This document shows, one piece after another, positions 1 to 7,311 of a stretch of DNA of 58,569 bases (positions within the stretch are counted from its first letter, which is position 1; each line of letters starts with the position of its first letter). A program made the position numbers and the translations under genes. The notes beneath the pieces are model-generated. The model saw nothing but the letters and a program-made list of their open reading frames with translations. It made no database searches and was not told where the DNA came from. This DNA is from Oscillospiraceae bacterium (GTDB taxonomy: Bacteria > Bacillota > Clostridia > Oscillospirales > Acutalibacteraceae). The DNA lies in assembly GCA_009779495.1 (NCBI GenBank), contig WRED01000005.1:1-58569 (forward strand), in the 5' to 3' direction.

Positions 1-18
1 ATCCGGCTCAGGATCGCC

Positions 19-240
19 ATGAACAAAAAAAGCATCGCGAACCACGAAAAGACGCTGGCGGCGTCAGACTACAAGATTATCAAGGCTGCGGAGTACGCCG
101 CTGCGGGGCAGGAACCGCCGTATAATATGGCCGCGCTCCACGCCGAGCGGCAGTGCAAGCGTGATAGGATCAACGCGCTTAAGACGGAGAATGAGGAGCT
201 GGCGGCGAGACTAAAGCCAAGCGTCAAAGAAAACGCTTGA
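19..240 (+). CDS. small coiled-coil protein, prophage-like context
   Basis: A 73-residue charged protein that I do not recognise. Its C-terminal half, around KTENEELAARL, has the heptad-like Leu/Glu/Lys spacing of a short coiled coil; there is no signal peptide or membrane segment. It ends just where the antisense-RNA promoter of the first toxin-antitoxin locus begins, and an endolysin gene follows about 430 bp downstream. Small proteins of this kind are common beside phage lysis genes, so a phage origin is likely but inferred only from position. The start is the first ATG after the window edge; no good ribosome binding site is visible in the 18 preceding bases. Confidence 0.55.
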   Translation: MNKKSIANHEKTLAASDYKIIKAAEYAAAGQEPPYNMAALHAERQCKRDRINALKTENEELAARLKPSVKENA

Positions 241-265
241 CTTTTTCGCTGATTTAGCATATACT
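237..265 (+). promoter_or_regulatory. promoter of antisense (antitoxin) RNA, locus 1
   Basis: TTGACT at 237-242 and TATACT at 260-265 are separated by exactly 17 bases, a near-consensus housekeeping promoter firing rightwards towards the 3' end of the toxin gene. The -35 box overlaps the TGA stop codon of the preceding coding sequence. The second locus has an equivalent promoter at 21020-21048. Confidence 0.8.
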
Positions 266-271
266 AAAGGT

Positions 272-366
272 ACAAAAAGGTGGCGTGGCCGATAGACGGT
301 TGCCCCCTAACATGCAGGATTAAAAATAACCGCTACTTTTTAGAGGGGCAGCGGTTATTTCCTTTT
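272..366 (+). ncRNA. predicted antitoxin antisense RNA, locus 1
   Basis: This is the transcript expected from the 237-265 promoter to the hairpin at 324-360, about 95 nt. Its 5' part shares the pattern GGTGGCGTGG..GACGGT.GCCCCC with the RNA of the second locus, although the toxin peptides differ, so the RNA itself is conserved. It contains GCAGGATTAA (314-323), which recurs at 478-487 opposite the toxin leader, so the RNA can pair there in trans as well as at the shared terminator. No open reading frame is evident. The ends are inferred from promoter and terminator. Confidence 0.65.
324..360. terminator. bidirectional terminator shared by toxin mRNA and antisense RNA, locus 1
   Basis: Perfect 11-bp stem AAATAACCGCT (324-334) / AGCGGTTATTT (350-360). 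Leftwards it is followed by a strong U-run (TTATTTTTAA); rightwards by TTATTTCCTTTT. The toxin stop codon (355-357) is inside the right arm, so both RNAs end in the same hairpin and are complementary there. Confidence 0.8.
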
Positions 367-456
367 ATTATGTCTATCGACGATGTACAACACAAGTTTC
401 ACAACGCCGAGAATTACTGAGACAAAGGCCAAAAGCTCTTGTAACGTAATGTACAT
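355..456 (-). CDS. holin-like type I toxin peptide (33 aa)
   Basis: The 33-residue peptide MYITLQELLAFVSVIL... ends ...YIVDRHNKRK. It has one hydrophobic helix (residues 5-26) followed by a short basic tail. This matches the general pattern of the Firmicutes putative holin-like toxin family (Hol_Tox; related in kind to TxpA/BsrG), membrane peptides that depolarise or disturb the cell membrane when untranslated control fails. The start ATG is preceded at 8 nt by GGGGG within AAAGGGGGA, and that ribosome binding site is sequestered in a hairpin. Its own promoter lies about 110 bp upstream. It is encoded antisense between two phage-like genes. Family assignment rests on length, topology, tail and locus architecture, not on a search. 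Confidence 0.75.
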   Translation of the reverse strand: MYITLQELLAFVSVILGVVKLVLYIVDRHNKRK

Positions 457-464
457 AACACATT

Positions 465-478
465 CCCCCTTTCGGGGG
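465..478 (-). promoter_or_regulatory. Shine-Dalgarno sequestering hairpin of toxin 1
   Basis: In the toxin mRNA this reads CCCCC-GAAA-GGGGG, a 5-bp stem closed by a GNRA tetraloop. The 3' arm is the toxin ribosome binding site, so the leader folds to hide it. The second locus has the equivalent hairpin with different bases. Confidence 0.8.
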
Positions 479-567
479 CAGGATTAACCGTCCACCGCTT
501 ACGGGCCGCACTAAATCTCTAAAGATTTAGTATTCGCCACCACGCGGCAGCCGAAGCTACCGTAAAC

Positions 568-596
568 AGTATAAGATATTCGCCGAAAAAAGTCAA
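568..596 (-). promoter_or_regulatory. promoter of toxin gene, locus 1
   Basis: Read leftwards: TTGACT (596-591), 17-base spacer, TATACT (573-568). The predicted start near 561 gives a leader of about 105 nt. A stable 8-bp hairpin, CTAAATCT/AGATTTAG at 511-530, lies in the leader. Confidence 0.8.
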
Positions 597-608
597 TATT
601 TATCTGAG

Positions 609-633
609 CCGCTTGTGAAAAACAGGCGGTTTT
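609..633 (+). terminator. terminator-like hairpin upstream of endolysin
   Basis: CCGCTTGT (609-616) pairs with ACAGGCGG (622-629) with one wobble; the hairpin is followed by TTTTGTTATTT. It lies between the toxin promoter and the endolysin ribosome binding site, so it may end rightward transcription or act as an attenuator for the endolysin. Confidence 0.5.
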
Positions 634-665
634 GTTATTTCCATTTTGAAAGGAATGATTTTATT

Positions 666-1556
666 ATGTCAACCAAAACAAACACCGGCCTTGCGGCCTA
701 CTGCGAAGCGCAGCTTGGCCTGCCGTACTGGTGGGGCGGCTTCGGGCGCATTGCGACGCCTGAACGCCTTGCCGCTTCCGCAAAACAGTACCCAGAGCAA
801 TACAGCGCGGCGCGTCAAGCAACCGCCAAAGCCAAGCACATGGGCAAGCGCGTGCACGATTGTGTCGGGCTGATCAAGGCGTACCGCTGGCGCGAAACGC
901 TTACGGCTGATCCTGTTTACGTCTCCGCGCAGGACGTCAACGTGAGCGGTATGCTGAAGCTGTGTTCACGGCGCGGGACGATCACCACGATCCCCGAAAT
1001 CCCCGGCGTGCTCGTTTTCCGCAAGCTGGAGCACATCGGCGTGTACGTTGGCGGCGGGTTGGTCATCGAGGCAAAAGGCTTTGATTTCGGCGTCGTCAAG
1101 ACTAAGCTGTCGGCGGGCGGCTGGGACACATGGGGCATGGCCGACTGGATTACATACCCCGCTTCCGCGTTCGGCACGACGGCCACCGCGCCCGCCGCGC
1201 CTCCGTCCCCGGCAAGCGCCACCCTCAAAGCCGGAACGGTTATACGGCTGTCTGACGCGCCGCTGTATACGTCGTCAACGGACAAGGCCGGCGCAGGGAA
1301 AAGGTCCGGCACGTTTTACCTGTATGACGGTCAGGTTGTCAACGGGCGGCTGCGGATCACCAATACCGCCGCCAACATCGGAAAAACGCCGGTCGAGTCA
1401 TACGTGACCGGGTGGATCGACGCGAAAGAGGTTTGGTCGGAGTCCACGCAGAGAAAAAAAATTAAATATATAATTTGTCAAGAAATATTGCTGCAGATGC
1501 GCTATTTGTTAATGTCGCGATCGCGGCTTTTTCATGACCTGATAGCGCTTCTGTGA
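666..1556 (+). CDS. phage-type endolysin, NlpC/P60-like cysteine peptidase with C-terminal SH3-like region
   Basis: A predicted peptidoglycan amidase/endopeptidase of 296 aa. The NlpC/P60-like fold is suggested by the catalytic cysteine in HDCVGLI (Cys66), histidine in LEHIGVYVGGG (His123) and an acidic third residue near Glu135. After a Pro/Ala linker (about 182-200), residues 200-260 resemble an SH3-type wall-binding domain ending in TGWIDAKEVW. The ATG at 666 is chosen because AAAGGA precedes it by 8-11 nt; the frame is open further upstream without support. The last ~35 residues, from STQRKKIKYII, come from AT-rich DNA unlike the rest and look like read-through into a junction, so the native C-terminus is probably lost. 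There is no signal peptide, as expected for an endolysin released through a holin. Confidence 0.75.
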   Translation: MSTKTNTGLAAYCEAQLGLPYWWGGFGRIATPERLAASAKQYPEQYSAARQATAKAKHMGKRVHDCVGLIKAYRWRETLTADPVYVSAQDVNVSGMLKLCSRRGTITTIPEIPGVLVFRKLEHIGVYVGGGLVIEAKGFDFGVVKTKLSAGGWDTWGMADWITYPASAFGTTATAPAAPPSPASATLKAGTVIRLSDAPLYTSSTDKAGAGKRSGTFYLYDGQVVNGRLRITNTAANIGKTPVESYVTGWIDAKEVWSESTQRKKIKYIICQEILLQMRYLLMSRSRLFHDLIALL

Positions 1557-1574
1557 TTTTTACTCGTAAACCGC

Positions 1575-1603
1575 TTGAAAACCCCCGCCCCGCATGTTAT
1601 ACT
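1575..1603 (+). promoter_or_regulatory. promoter of the amino-sugar operon
   Basis: TTGAAA (1575-1580) and TATACT (1598-1603) with a 17-base C-rich spacer, about 30 bp before the first gene of the 1634-5752 operon. Confidence 0.65.
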
Positions 1604-1633
1604 AAATCATCTTTATAAAGGATGGTCGTTTTT

Positions 1634-2887
1634 ATGGAAACAAAAAACGCAAATTTCGGCGTAATAGGCATAAGCGGGCGCGGCGCGGGAATGCTCCGGG
1701 AGCTTATGGCGGTGCCGGGGGTGAACGTCATAGCCGTGTGCGATAAATACGAGGACAGGGCGCGGCGCGGCGCCGAGATCGTGAAAGAGGCGCAGGGCAC
1801 GGACGCCGCCGTGTACCTTGACTACAAAGAGCTGCTCGCCCGCGATGATATCGACGCCGTCCTGTGCTGCACAACGTGGATCACCCACGGGTGCATCGCG
1901 GTTGACTCCATGCGCGCGGGGAAGCACGTGGCTTTCGAGGTCGGCGGCGCGGCCTCTGTCGAAGAATGCTGGCAGATGGTCCGCGCATCGGAGGAGACGG
2001 GCAAGTTCTGTATGCTCTTGGAAAACTGTTGCTATGACCGAAACGAAATGGCAATCTACAATATGAAGCGGCTCGGCGTGTTCGGTGAGGTCGTGCACCT
2101 GGAGGGCGGCTACCGCCACGACCTGCGCCATGAGATCTGCCTGGGACGCGAGAACCGTCACGGGCGGCTCTATAACTTCATGAACCGCAACGGCGAGCTG
2201 TACCCGACTCACCAGCTCGGCCCCATCAGCAAGCTCATCGGCATCAACCGCGGCAATCGCTTTCTGACGCTGTGCTCCATGGCAAGCAAGTCCCGGGGGC
2301 TTAACGCGTGGATCAAGAAAAATCTGGGCGAGGACTACGATCTGGCCGATTACCCGTTCAACCAGGGCGACGTTGTGACGACGATGATCAAGTGCGCGGG
2401 CGGCGAAACCATCGTTTTGACCCATGACTGCTCGTCTCCACGGCCGTACTCGCGCAACTACGTGGTTGAGGGCACGAACGGCGTGTTCAAGGAAACAAGC
2501 TCAGGCGGTGAAATTTATCTTGACGAGTTCCACGAGGACGGCGAGGAGTGGAAGCCTTTCCCGCCGATCCGCGAAAAATACGAGCACCCGCTTTGGCGTC
2601 AGTATGCCCGGGACGGCATCCACGCGGGCGGGCACGGCGGCATGGATTATCTTGTGCTGTCGGCGTTCGCGGAGGCGGCGGTCAACAATTTAACTTCGCC
2701 GATAGACGTGTATGACAGCGCGGCGTGGATGGCGGTTACGTGTTTGTCGGAGCAGTCCATCGCGATGGGGAGTATGCCTGTGCCTGTGCCGGACTTCACG
2801 AACGGGATGTGGATTGACAGGGAGCCGTACCGGCGCGGGCGGTATTGCCTTGACGAGGTTTGTGAGGACTTTTTCCCGGAAGCGTAG
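1634..2887 (+). CDS. Gfo/Idh/MocA-family, GH109-like NAD-dependent glycosidase/oxidoreductase
   Basis: A 417-aa cytoplasmic protein. The N-terminal Rossmann motif GVIGISGRGAGM (9-20) binds NAD(H). The central motifs EVGGAASVEE, ENCCYDRNE (130-138), GGYRHDLR (158-165), NRNGELYPTHQLGP and INRGNRF are those I associate with family GH109, which hydrolyses alpha-N-acetylgalactosaminides through a transient NAD oxidation. That subfamily is a recollection of motifs; a plain sugar dehydrogenase is the alternative. ATG 1634 is preferred over the upstream GTG/ATG because AAAGGATGG precedes it. It is the first gene of a unit with a BadF-type kinase and a GH4 enzyme, which supports a role in opening amino-sugar glycosides. 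Confidence 0.75.
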   Translation: METKNANFGVIGISGRGAGMLRELMAVPGVNVIAVCDKYEDRARRGAEIVKEAQGTDAAVYLDYKELLARDDIDAVLCCTTWITHGCIAVDSMRAGKHVAFEVGGAASVEECWQMVRASEETGKFCMLLENCCYDRNEMAIYNMKRLGVFGEVVHLEGGYRHDLRHEICLGRENRHGRLYNFMNRNGELYPTHQLGPISKLIGINRGNRFLTLCSMASKSRGLNAWIKKNLGEDYDLADYPFNQGDVVTTMIKCAGGETIVLTHDCSSPRPYSRNYVVEGTNGVFKETSSGGEIYLDEFHEDGEEWKPFPPIREKYEHPLWRQYARDGIHAGGHGGMDYLVLSAFAEAAVNNLTSPIDVYDSAAWMAVTCLSEQSIAMGSMPVPVPDFTNGMWIDREPYRRGRYCLDEVCEDFFPEA

Positions 2888-2915
2888 AAAATTTATATTT
2901 TGGGGTGTTGAATAA

Positions 2916-3452
2916 ATGATTAAATTACAAGGAAAAGACATATATCTTGCCGCGCTTGAACGCAAGGATTGTAAAAAAATATGCGAGGATGACGAATACG
3001 ATTTTGATAATCCTGTCGAAACAACTCTATTCGGCTGGTCTGTTGAAAATTCTGACGAATGGTTTGACGAAATACAGCGGCTGCTCAAATCTGGTGTAAA
3101 TATTCGTGTTGGAATTTTTCTCAACGACGGAACGGTAATCGGCGATGTTGCTTTACAAAGTATAGACAGAGTCAACCGTTCCTGTTCGCTTGGAATGGGT
3201 ATGGCTAAAATTGAAAATCGCGGCAAAGGTTATGGCACTCAGGCGTTACGCCTCATATTAGAGTATGGTTTTAATAATCAGGGGTTTGAGCGAATCACTG
3301 CCAACACTATGGAAATTAATATTCCCGCACAAAAAGTACTGGAAAAACTGGGTTTTATTCTGGAAGGACGGGAACGTAAAGCCGCTTATTTTAGAGGTGA
3401 AAAACTCGATAATCTAAATTATAGTCTGCTCATTGATGAGTACAACCGATAA
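2916..3452 (+). CDS. GNAT family N-acetyltransferase (RimJ/RimL-like)
   Basis: A 178-aa acetyltransferase of the Acetyltransf_3 type. The acetyl-CoA pyrophosphate loop is visible as ENRGKGYGTQALRLIL (about 103-118), followed by GFERITANTMEINIPAQKVLEKLGF, typical of enzymes acetylating ribosomal protein N-termini, antibiotics or small amines. The substrate cannot be told. It sits 28 bp after the GH109-like gene and 47 bp before the kinase, but its DNA is clearly richer in A and T than either neighbour, suggesting later insertion into the operon. The start is the only ATG before the conserved N-terminus; the ribosome binding site (GGGGTG) is weak. Confidence 0.8.
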   Translation: MIKLQGKDIYLAALERKDCKKICEDDEYDFDNPVETTLFGWSVENSDEWFDEIQRLLKSGVNIRVGIFLNDGTVIGDVALQSIDRVNRSCSLGMGMAKIENRGKGYGTQALRLILEYGFNNQGFERITANTMEINIPAQKVLEKLGFILEGRERKAAYFRGEKLDNLNYSLLIDEYNR

Positions 3453-3499
3453 TCAGCATTTTCTTCAGCTGTACATGATAAAAACAGGAGGACAACAAA

Positions 3500-4441
3500 A
3501 TGCCCCACTACATCGGCGTCGACGGCGGCGGCACAAAAACCTGCTACGCCCTGTTCGACGAAAACAAAAACATCCTCGCCGACTGGTCAGGCCCCGGCAG
3601 CAACCACGAAAACATGGACGGTTCCTTCGGCGAGGCGGCGCAAATCATATGGGACGGCCTGAACGCCCTGGCGGCGAAAGCGGGCATAAGCCTTGCGGAC
3701 GCGCGGTTCACGCTGATGGGCCTGGCCGGGATCGACCACCCGTTCCAGCACGACGAGATGCGCGCGCGGCTTGAACGGTTCGGTTTGCGCGATTTCGCGA
3801 TTTACAACGACGGCTTCATCGTGGTGAAAGCGGGCAGCATAAGCGGCGCGGCGATCGGGCTGAACAACGGCACCGGGACCTGCTGCAATGCCATTGACTC
3901 AACGGGGCGTATGCTCCAGCTCGCGGGACTCGGCGACTTCTCCGGCGACATGGGCAACGGCCACTGGATCGCGACGATGGCCTACCGCGCGATTTACGAC
4001 GATGTGTATCTGGGCCTCGGGCGAACCGCGCTGACCGCGATGTTTTACGAGCGCTTCGGAATAGAGACGCGGGAGCAATTTCTGGGCAGCGTCGCGGAGC
4101 TTGACGGCGGGAACGCCGAAACGTACATCAGGGCTCTGATCGACTTCTTTTTCGACGCGCTCAACTCAGGCGACGCCGCTTGCCAAAACATCTGCGATAT
4201 GATGGCGGAGCGCAGCGCGGCGCTCATCCTCGCCCACGCAACAGGGTTACAGTTTGACGGGGACGAGATCGAGGTGGTTCTGTCCGGCTCGATTTTGACG
4301 AAGCTGCCGTCGGCTGTTTATCTTGATATGATCAAGGCGAAAGTAGCGGCGCGGTCGGAGCGGAGGTTTAGATATATCAAACTGGACAAGCCGCCCGTGG
4401 TCGGGTGTATAAACTGGATTTTACAGGAGTTTAACGCGTAG
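3500..4441 (+). CDS. BadF/BadG/BcrA/BcrD-type ATPase, probable N-acetylglucosamine kinase
   Basis: A 313-aa ASKHA-fold kinase. The phosphate-1 loop GVDGGGTKT (5-13), the NDG motif in FAIYNDGF and the adenosine/phosphate-2 segment GLNNGTGTCCNAI are all present. Family members of this length phosphorylate GlcNAc, or activate dehydratases when paired with them; here no dehydratase is nearby. The flanking GH109-like and GH4 genes argue for a sugar kinase. A good GGAGG (3487-3491) precedes the ATG. The gene is followed 30 bp later by GH4, so the two are probably cotranscribed. Confidence 0.75.
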   Translation: MPHYIGVDGGGTKTCYALFDENKNILADWSGPGSNHENMDGSFGEAAQIIWDGLNALAAKAGISLADARFTLMGLAGIDHPFQHDEMRARLERFGLRDFAIYNDGFIVVKAGSISGAAIGLNNGTGTCCNAIDSTGRMLQLAGLGDFSGDMGNGHWIATMAYRAIYDDVYLGLGRTALTAMFYERFGIETREQFLGSVAELDGGNAETYIRALIDFFFDALNSGDAACQNICDMMAERSAALILAHATGLQFDGDEIEVVLSGSILTKLPSAVYLDMIKAKVAARSERRFRYIKLDKPPVVGCINWILQEFNA

Positions 4442-4471
4442 GCTGACATAAATTTTTTGGGAGGAATATTC

Positions 4472-5752
4472 GTGAAAGAAATCAATGTAACGGTCATCGG
4501 CTCCGGCAGCACCTACTGCCCCGAACTGGTGGACGGTTTTATCAAGGCGCGCGGCTCGCTTAAACTGCGCAAGATCACGTTCATGGACATCGACGAACGT
4601 AAGCGGGAAATCGTCGGCGGGCTGTGCGTGCGTATGCTTGAAAAGGCGGGGCTTGACTGCGAAACGCTGCTGACGGACGACCTCGGCGCGGCGCTTACGG
4701 GCGCGGACTTCGTCGTGACGCAGATACGCGTGGGCAAGCTGCCCGCCCGCCACCTCGACGAAACCATCCCGCTCAAATACGGCCTCATCGGACAGGAAAC
4801 CACGGGCATCGGCGGCTTCTTCAAGGCGCTGCGCACAGTTCCCGTCATGCGGGATATTTGTCAAAAAATTGAGGAAATATGTCCGGACGCGTGGCTCATT
4901 AACTTCACGAATCCGTCGGGCATCATCACGGAATTTGTCCTGAATCATACAAATGTAAAAAACATTGGCCTGTGCAACGTGCCCATTAACATGCTGGACG
5001 ACACGCGCGAGATATGCGGGGATGACAGCGAGATCACCTACGTCGGGCTGAATCATCTCAGCTGGATAACGTCGGTAAAAAAGGGTGGCGTTGACTTACT
5101 GCTGGAAATGATCCGCACGGGATTCTCACCCAAGGTCATGGAAAATATCCGCGACGACGGCTTTTCCCTGGAAACGCTGAAAGCGATCCGGGCCATTCCG
5201 TCATCGTATTTGCAGTATTTTTATTGCCGCGCGGCAAAACTCGAGCACCTTTTGGCGGACGAAAAGAGCCGCGCGCAGGTCTGCATGGAGATCGAGGAGG
5301 AGCTGCTGCGGCTGTATTCGGACGTGAACATGAATGAAAAGCCCGCCCTGCTTGACAAGCGCGGCGGACATAAGTACTCGCTGGCGGCGGTGTCGCTCAT
5401 CGACTCCATCGCCAACGACAAGGGCGACGCGCATGTGGTGAACATCAAAAACGGCGGCACGCTGCCCTTCATGGCCCCCGACGACGTGGTGGAGATATCG
5501 GCCGCGGTCGGCAAGGACGGCGCGAAGCCGGTGCCCGTGCCGGACATCGGGAACCGCCATATTGAAACGATGATGCGCGCGGTCAAGGCGTATGAAAAGT
5601 ACGCGGTCGAGACGGCGATGACGGGGTCGGACGAGACGGCGATGAACGCGCTGCTTGTTCATCCGCTTGTCGGGGACTGGGAGAAGGCTCTTGGGTGCTT
5701 CACGGAAATGAAGGAAGCGCACAGGGAATATTTACCACAGTTTAGATTCTAG
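4472..5752 (+). CDS. glycoside hydrolase family 4, 6-phospho-beta-glucosidase-type
   Basis: A 426-aa NAD- and metal-dependent hydrolase of phosphorylated disaccharides imported by a PTS. Visible family features are the dinucleotide loop GSGSTYCPEL (10-19), NFTNPSG (144-150), metal-ligand Cys168 in GLCNVP and His195 in GLNHLSW. The GTG at 4472 is chosen because GGGAGG lies 7 nt upstream; the in-frame TTG at 4457 precedes that site. The last codons, Arg-Phe-stop, are part of a heptanucleotide array (5743-5777). Substrate (cellobiose-, chitobiose- or other 6-phosphate) is not determined; the amino-sugar neighbours make an N-acetylated disaccharide phosphate plausible. Confidence 0.88.
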   Translation: MKEINVTVIGSGSTYCPELVDGFIKARGSLKLRKITFMDIDERKREIVGGLCVRMLEKAGLDCETLLTDDLGAALTGADFVVTQIRVGKLPARHLDETIPLKYGLIGQETTGIGGFFKALRTVPVMRDICQKIEEICPDAWLINFTNPSGIITEFVLNHTNVKNIGLCNVPINMLDDTREICGDDSEITYVGLNHLSWITSVKKGGVDLLLEMIRTGFSPKVMENIRDDGFSLETLKAIRAIPSSYLQYFYCRAAKLEHLLADEKSRAQVCMEIEEELLRLYSDVNMNEKPALLDKRGGHKYSLAAVSLIDSIANDKGDAHVVNIKNGGTLPFMAPDDVVEISAAVGKDGAKPVPVPDIGNRHIETMMRAVKAYEKYAVETAMTGSDETAMNALLVHPLVGDWEKALGCFTEMKEAHREYLPQFRF

Positions 5753-5777
5753 ACGCTGGATTGTAGACGCTAGATGC
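5743..5777 (+). repeat. heptanucleotide array (5 units) over GH4 stop codon
   Basis: Five consecutive 7-base units: TAGATTC, TAGACGC, TGGATTG, TAGACGC, TAGATGC. The TAG opening the second unit is the stop codon of the preceding gene. It belongs to the array family found at many gene ends in this window. Confidence 0.85.
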
Positions 5778-5816
5778 GTTCAGGCCAAGCGGCGCGCTGA
5801 ATTTTACGTTTTGTTA

Positions 5817-5845
5817 TTGACATTGCAAATCAAATCGTTTATACT
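5817..5845 (+). promoter_or_regulatory. promoter of secreted protein 5878
   Basis: Consensus TTGACA (5817-5822), 17-base spacer, TATACT (5840-5845), 32 bp upstream of the start codon. Confidence 0.75.
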
Positions 5846-5877
5846 AAAAATTAACAATATGTAAAGGATGTGTTAAC

Positions 5878-7053
5878 ATGAAAAAGTCCATGTTAAAAAG
5901 AACCTTGGCGGTTTTACTGGCGGCGGTCATGGCGTTTTCGGTATTTGCGGTTATGGGATCGGCGGCTCCGGGCGGCAGTTTTGGCGAAGCCATATTAGTG
6001 ACCGGGGATTTTTCTGCGGTAACTGTGGCCGATGACTACCCCACCTTTTACAAGTTCGTGCCGAATGAAACAGGCTGGTACGAAATCTATTCAGAAGCGG
6101 ACGACAATTGTGACCCGTATATTAACCTTTTAGACAGCGACGGGAATTATCTTGCCTACTCGGACGACAATGGCATTGACCTGAATTTCTACCTGCCGTG
6201 TTATTTGACGGCTGGTGAAACTTACTATTTTCTGATAAGAGCATTTGGTTTGTTGGCCGCCGAATTCGACGTGAAAATCGGATTCCTTGGCGCGATACAA
6301 GAAGCCGAAATCACCTCGTACCCGGCAAAAAACACGTTCATAATGGACTATGACTGCGGCGTGTACGGCGATGATGATGAAGATTATTATTTTCATTTAT
6401 CGCTTTATGAGCTTGAGGTCAAGCTTACGTTTGACGGCGGCAAAGTCATTACTTTGGGAAGTTGGGAAATCTACAACAAGTTTGAAATTAGTCATGACAA
6501 GCCTGTCATCGGAACAAACGAGATTCGCTTTAAGTCCGGGAATGAAACCGTGTTCACGCTCGACGTTGAGGTTATCGAAAACCCGGTCAAAAGCATTGAG
6601 GTCGTGAAGCTGCCGGACAGGACGGACTATACCTATCGGCTGGACGGCTATACGGGCGGTACGCTGTTTAACAGGTATTTCCAGCCCTACATCTTTATTT
6701 CCGGCATGGAAATAAAGATCAATTACACTAACGGCACAAGCGAAATAGTCAAGGTTGACGATTTCGATTATTATTATTGGAGCGACAATAATTTTTATAT
6801 TGAGCATAACGGCTACGATATAAACATCTATGTCGAAAGTGGCACCGTCGGCAAAAATAACGTGTATGTAGCGTATCTCGGAAGATATACTACGTTTGAA
6901 ATCAACGTGGTAAAGCCAACTATAATGCAGAGATTCTTCCTCTTCCTGATGGACATTGCTGGCGTTTTCAGAGACATAAATTATGATCAGTACAGTATTT
7001 GGAATCGCATTTACTACTTGTTACGCGACACCGCGCGCGAAATCGGACGTTAA
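5878..7053 (+). CDS. secreted protein of unknown function with PPC-like and Ig-like regions
   Basis: A 391-aa protein with a clear signal peptide (basic MKKSMLKR, hydrophobic core, cleavage near GSAAPG, ~residue 31). Residues 35-125 (FYKFVPNETGWYEIYSE, INLLDSDGNYLAYSDDNG, YYFLIRA) resemble the bacterial pre-peptidase C-terminal beta-domain. Residues 135-315 hold two beta-rich, aromatic Ig-like segments (MEIKINYTNGTSEIVKVDD). The C-terminus has a hydrophobic/amphipathic stretch (MQRFFLFLMDIAGVF) and ends basic, as in several other secreted proteins here. No catalytic motif is seen. It is monocistronic, with a consensus promoter before it and a terminator after it. Function unknown; probably cell-surface. 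Confidence 0.7.
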   Translation: MKKSMLKRTLAVLLAAVMAFSVFAVMGSAAPGGSFGEAILVTGDFSAVTVADDYPTFYKFVPNETGWYEIYSEADDNCDPYINLLDSDGNYLAYSDDNGIDLNFYLPCYLTAGETYYFLIRAFGLLAAEFDVKIGFLGAIQEAEITSYPAKNTFIMDYDCGVYGDDDEDYYFHLSLYELEVKLTFDGGKVITLGSWEIYNKFEISHDKPVIGTNEIRFKSGNETVFTLDVEVIENPVKSIEVVKLPDRTDYTYRLDGYTGGTLFNRYFQPYIFISGMEIKINYTNGTSEIVKVDDFDYYYWSDNNFYIEHNGYDINIYVESGTVGKNNVYVAYLGRYTTFEINVVKPTIMQRFFLFLMDIAGVFRDINYDQYSIWNRIYYLLRDTAREIGR

Positions 7054-7079
7054 ACGCGGCACAACACAACATAACACAA

Positions 7080-7117
7080 CAAGCGCCGGGGCAAGAGGCA
7101 TCCCGGCGCTTGTTTAT
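7080..7117 (+). terminator. Rho-independent terminator after 5878 gene
   Basis: An 11-bp GC-rich stem, CAAGCGCCGGG (7080-7090) / CCCGGCGCTTG (7102-7112), followed by TTTATT. Confidence 0.85.
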
Positions 7118-7209
7118 TCAGTTAAAAGCGAGCGTCATTGCACTGCCGTCATAACGCCTATATTTTAGCTCGTTTTTTGTCACATTGTAACAAATTTTCA
7201 ATATTGATG

Positions 7210-7238
7210 TTGACTTTTTTCGTTGAATATATTATACT
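7210..7238 (+). promoter_or_regulatory. promoter of secreted protein 7312
   Basis: TTGACT (7210-7215), 17-base spacer beginning with a T-run, TATACT (7233-7238). The layout closely resembles the toxin promoters of this window. Confidence 0.75.
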
Positions 7239-7311
7239 GGAAATACAATAGGGTTTTTGTAAAATCCTGTGGGGAGGATTTTGTAAAAAGCCCAAAGAAA
7301 GGGTGAACATC

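Noticed and set aside
615-665. Upstream extension of the endolysin from position 615
   Set aside because: It begins inside the terminator hairpin and has no ribosome binding site; ATG 666 has AAAGGA at good spacing.
1510-1535. Palindrome CGCGATCGCG followed by TTTTT as endolysin terminator
   Set aside because: The stem is only about four pairs and lies inside the open frame; too weak to call.
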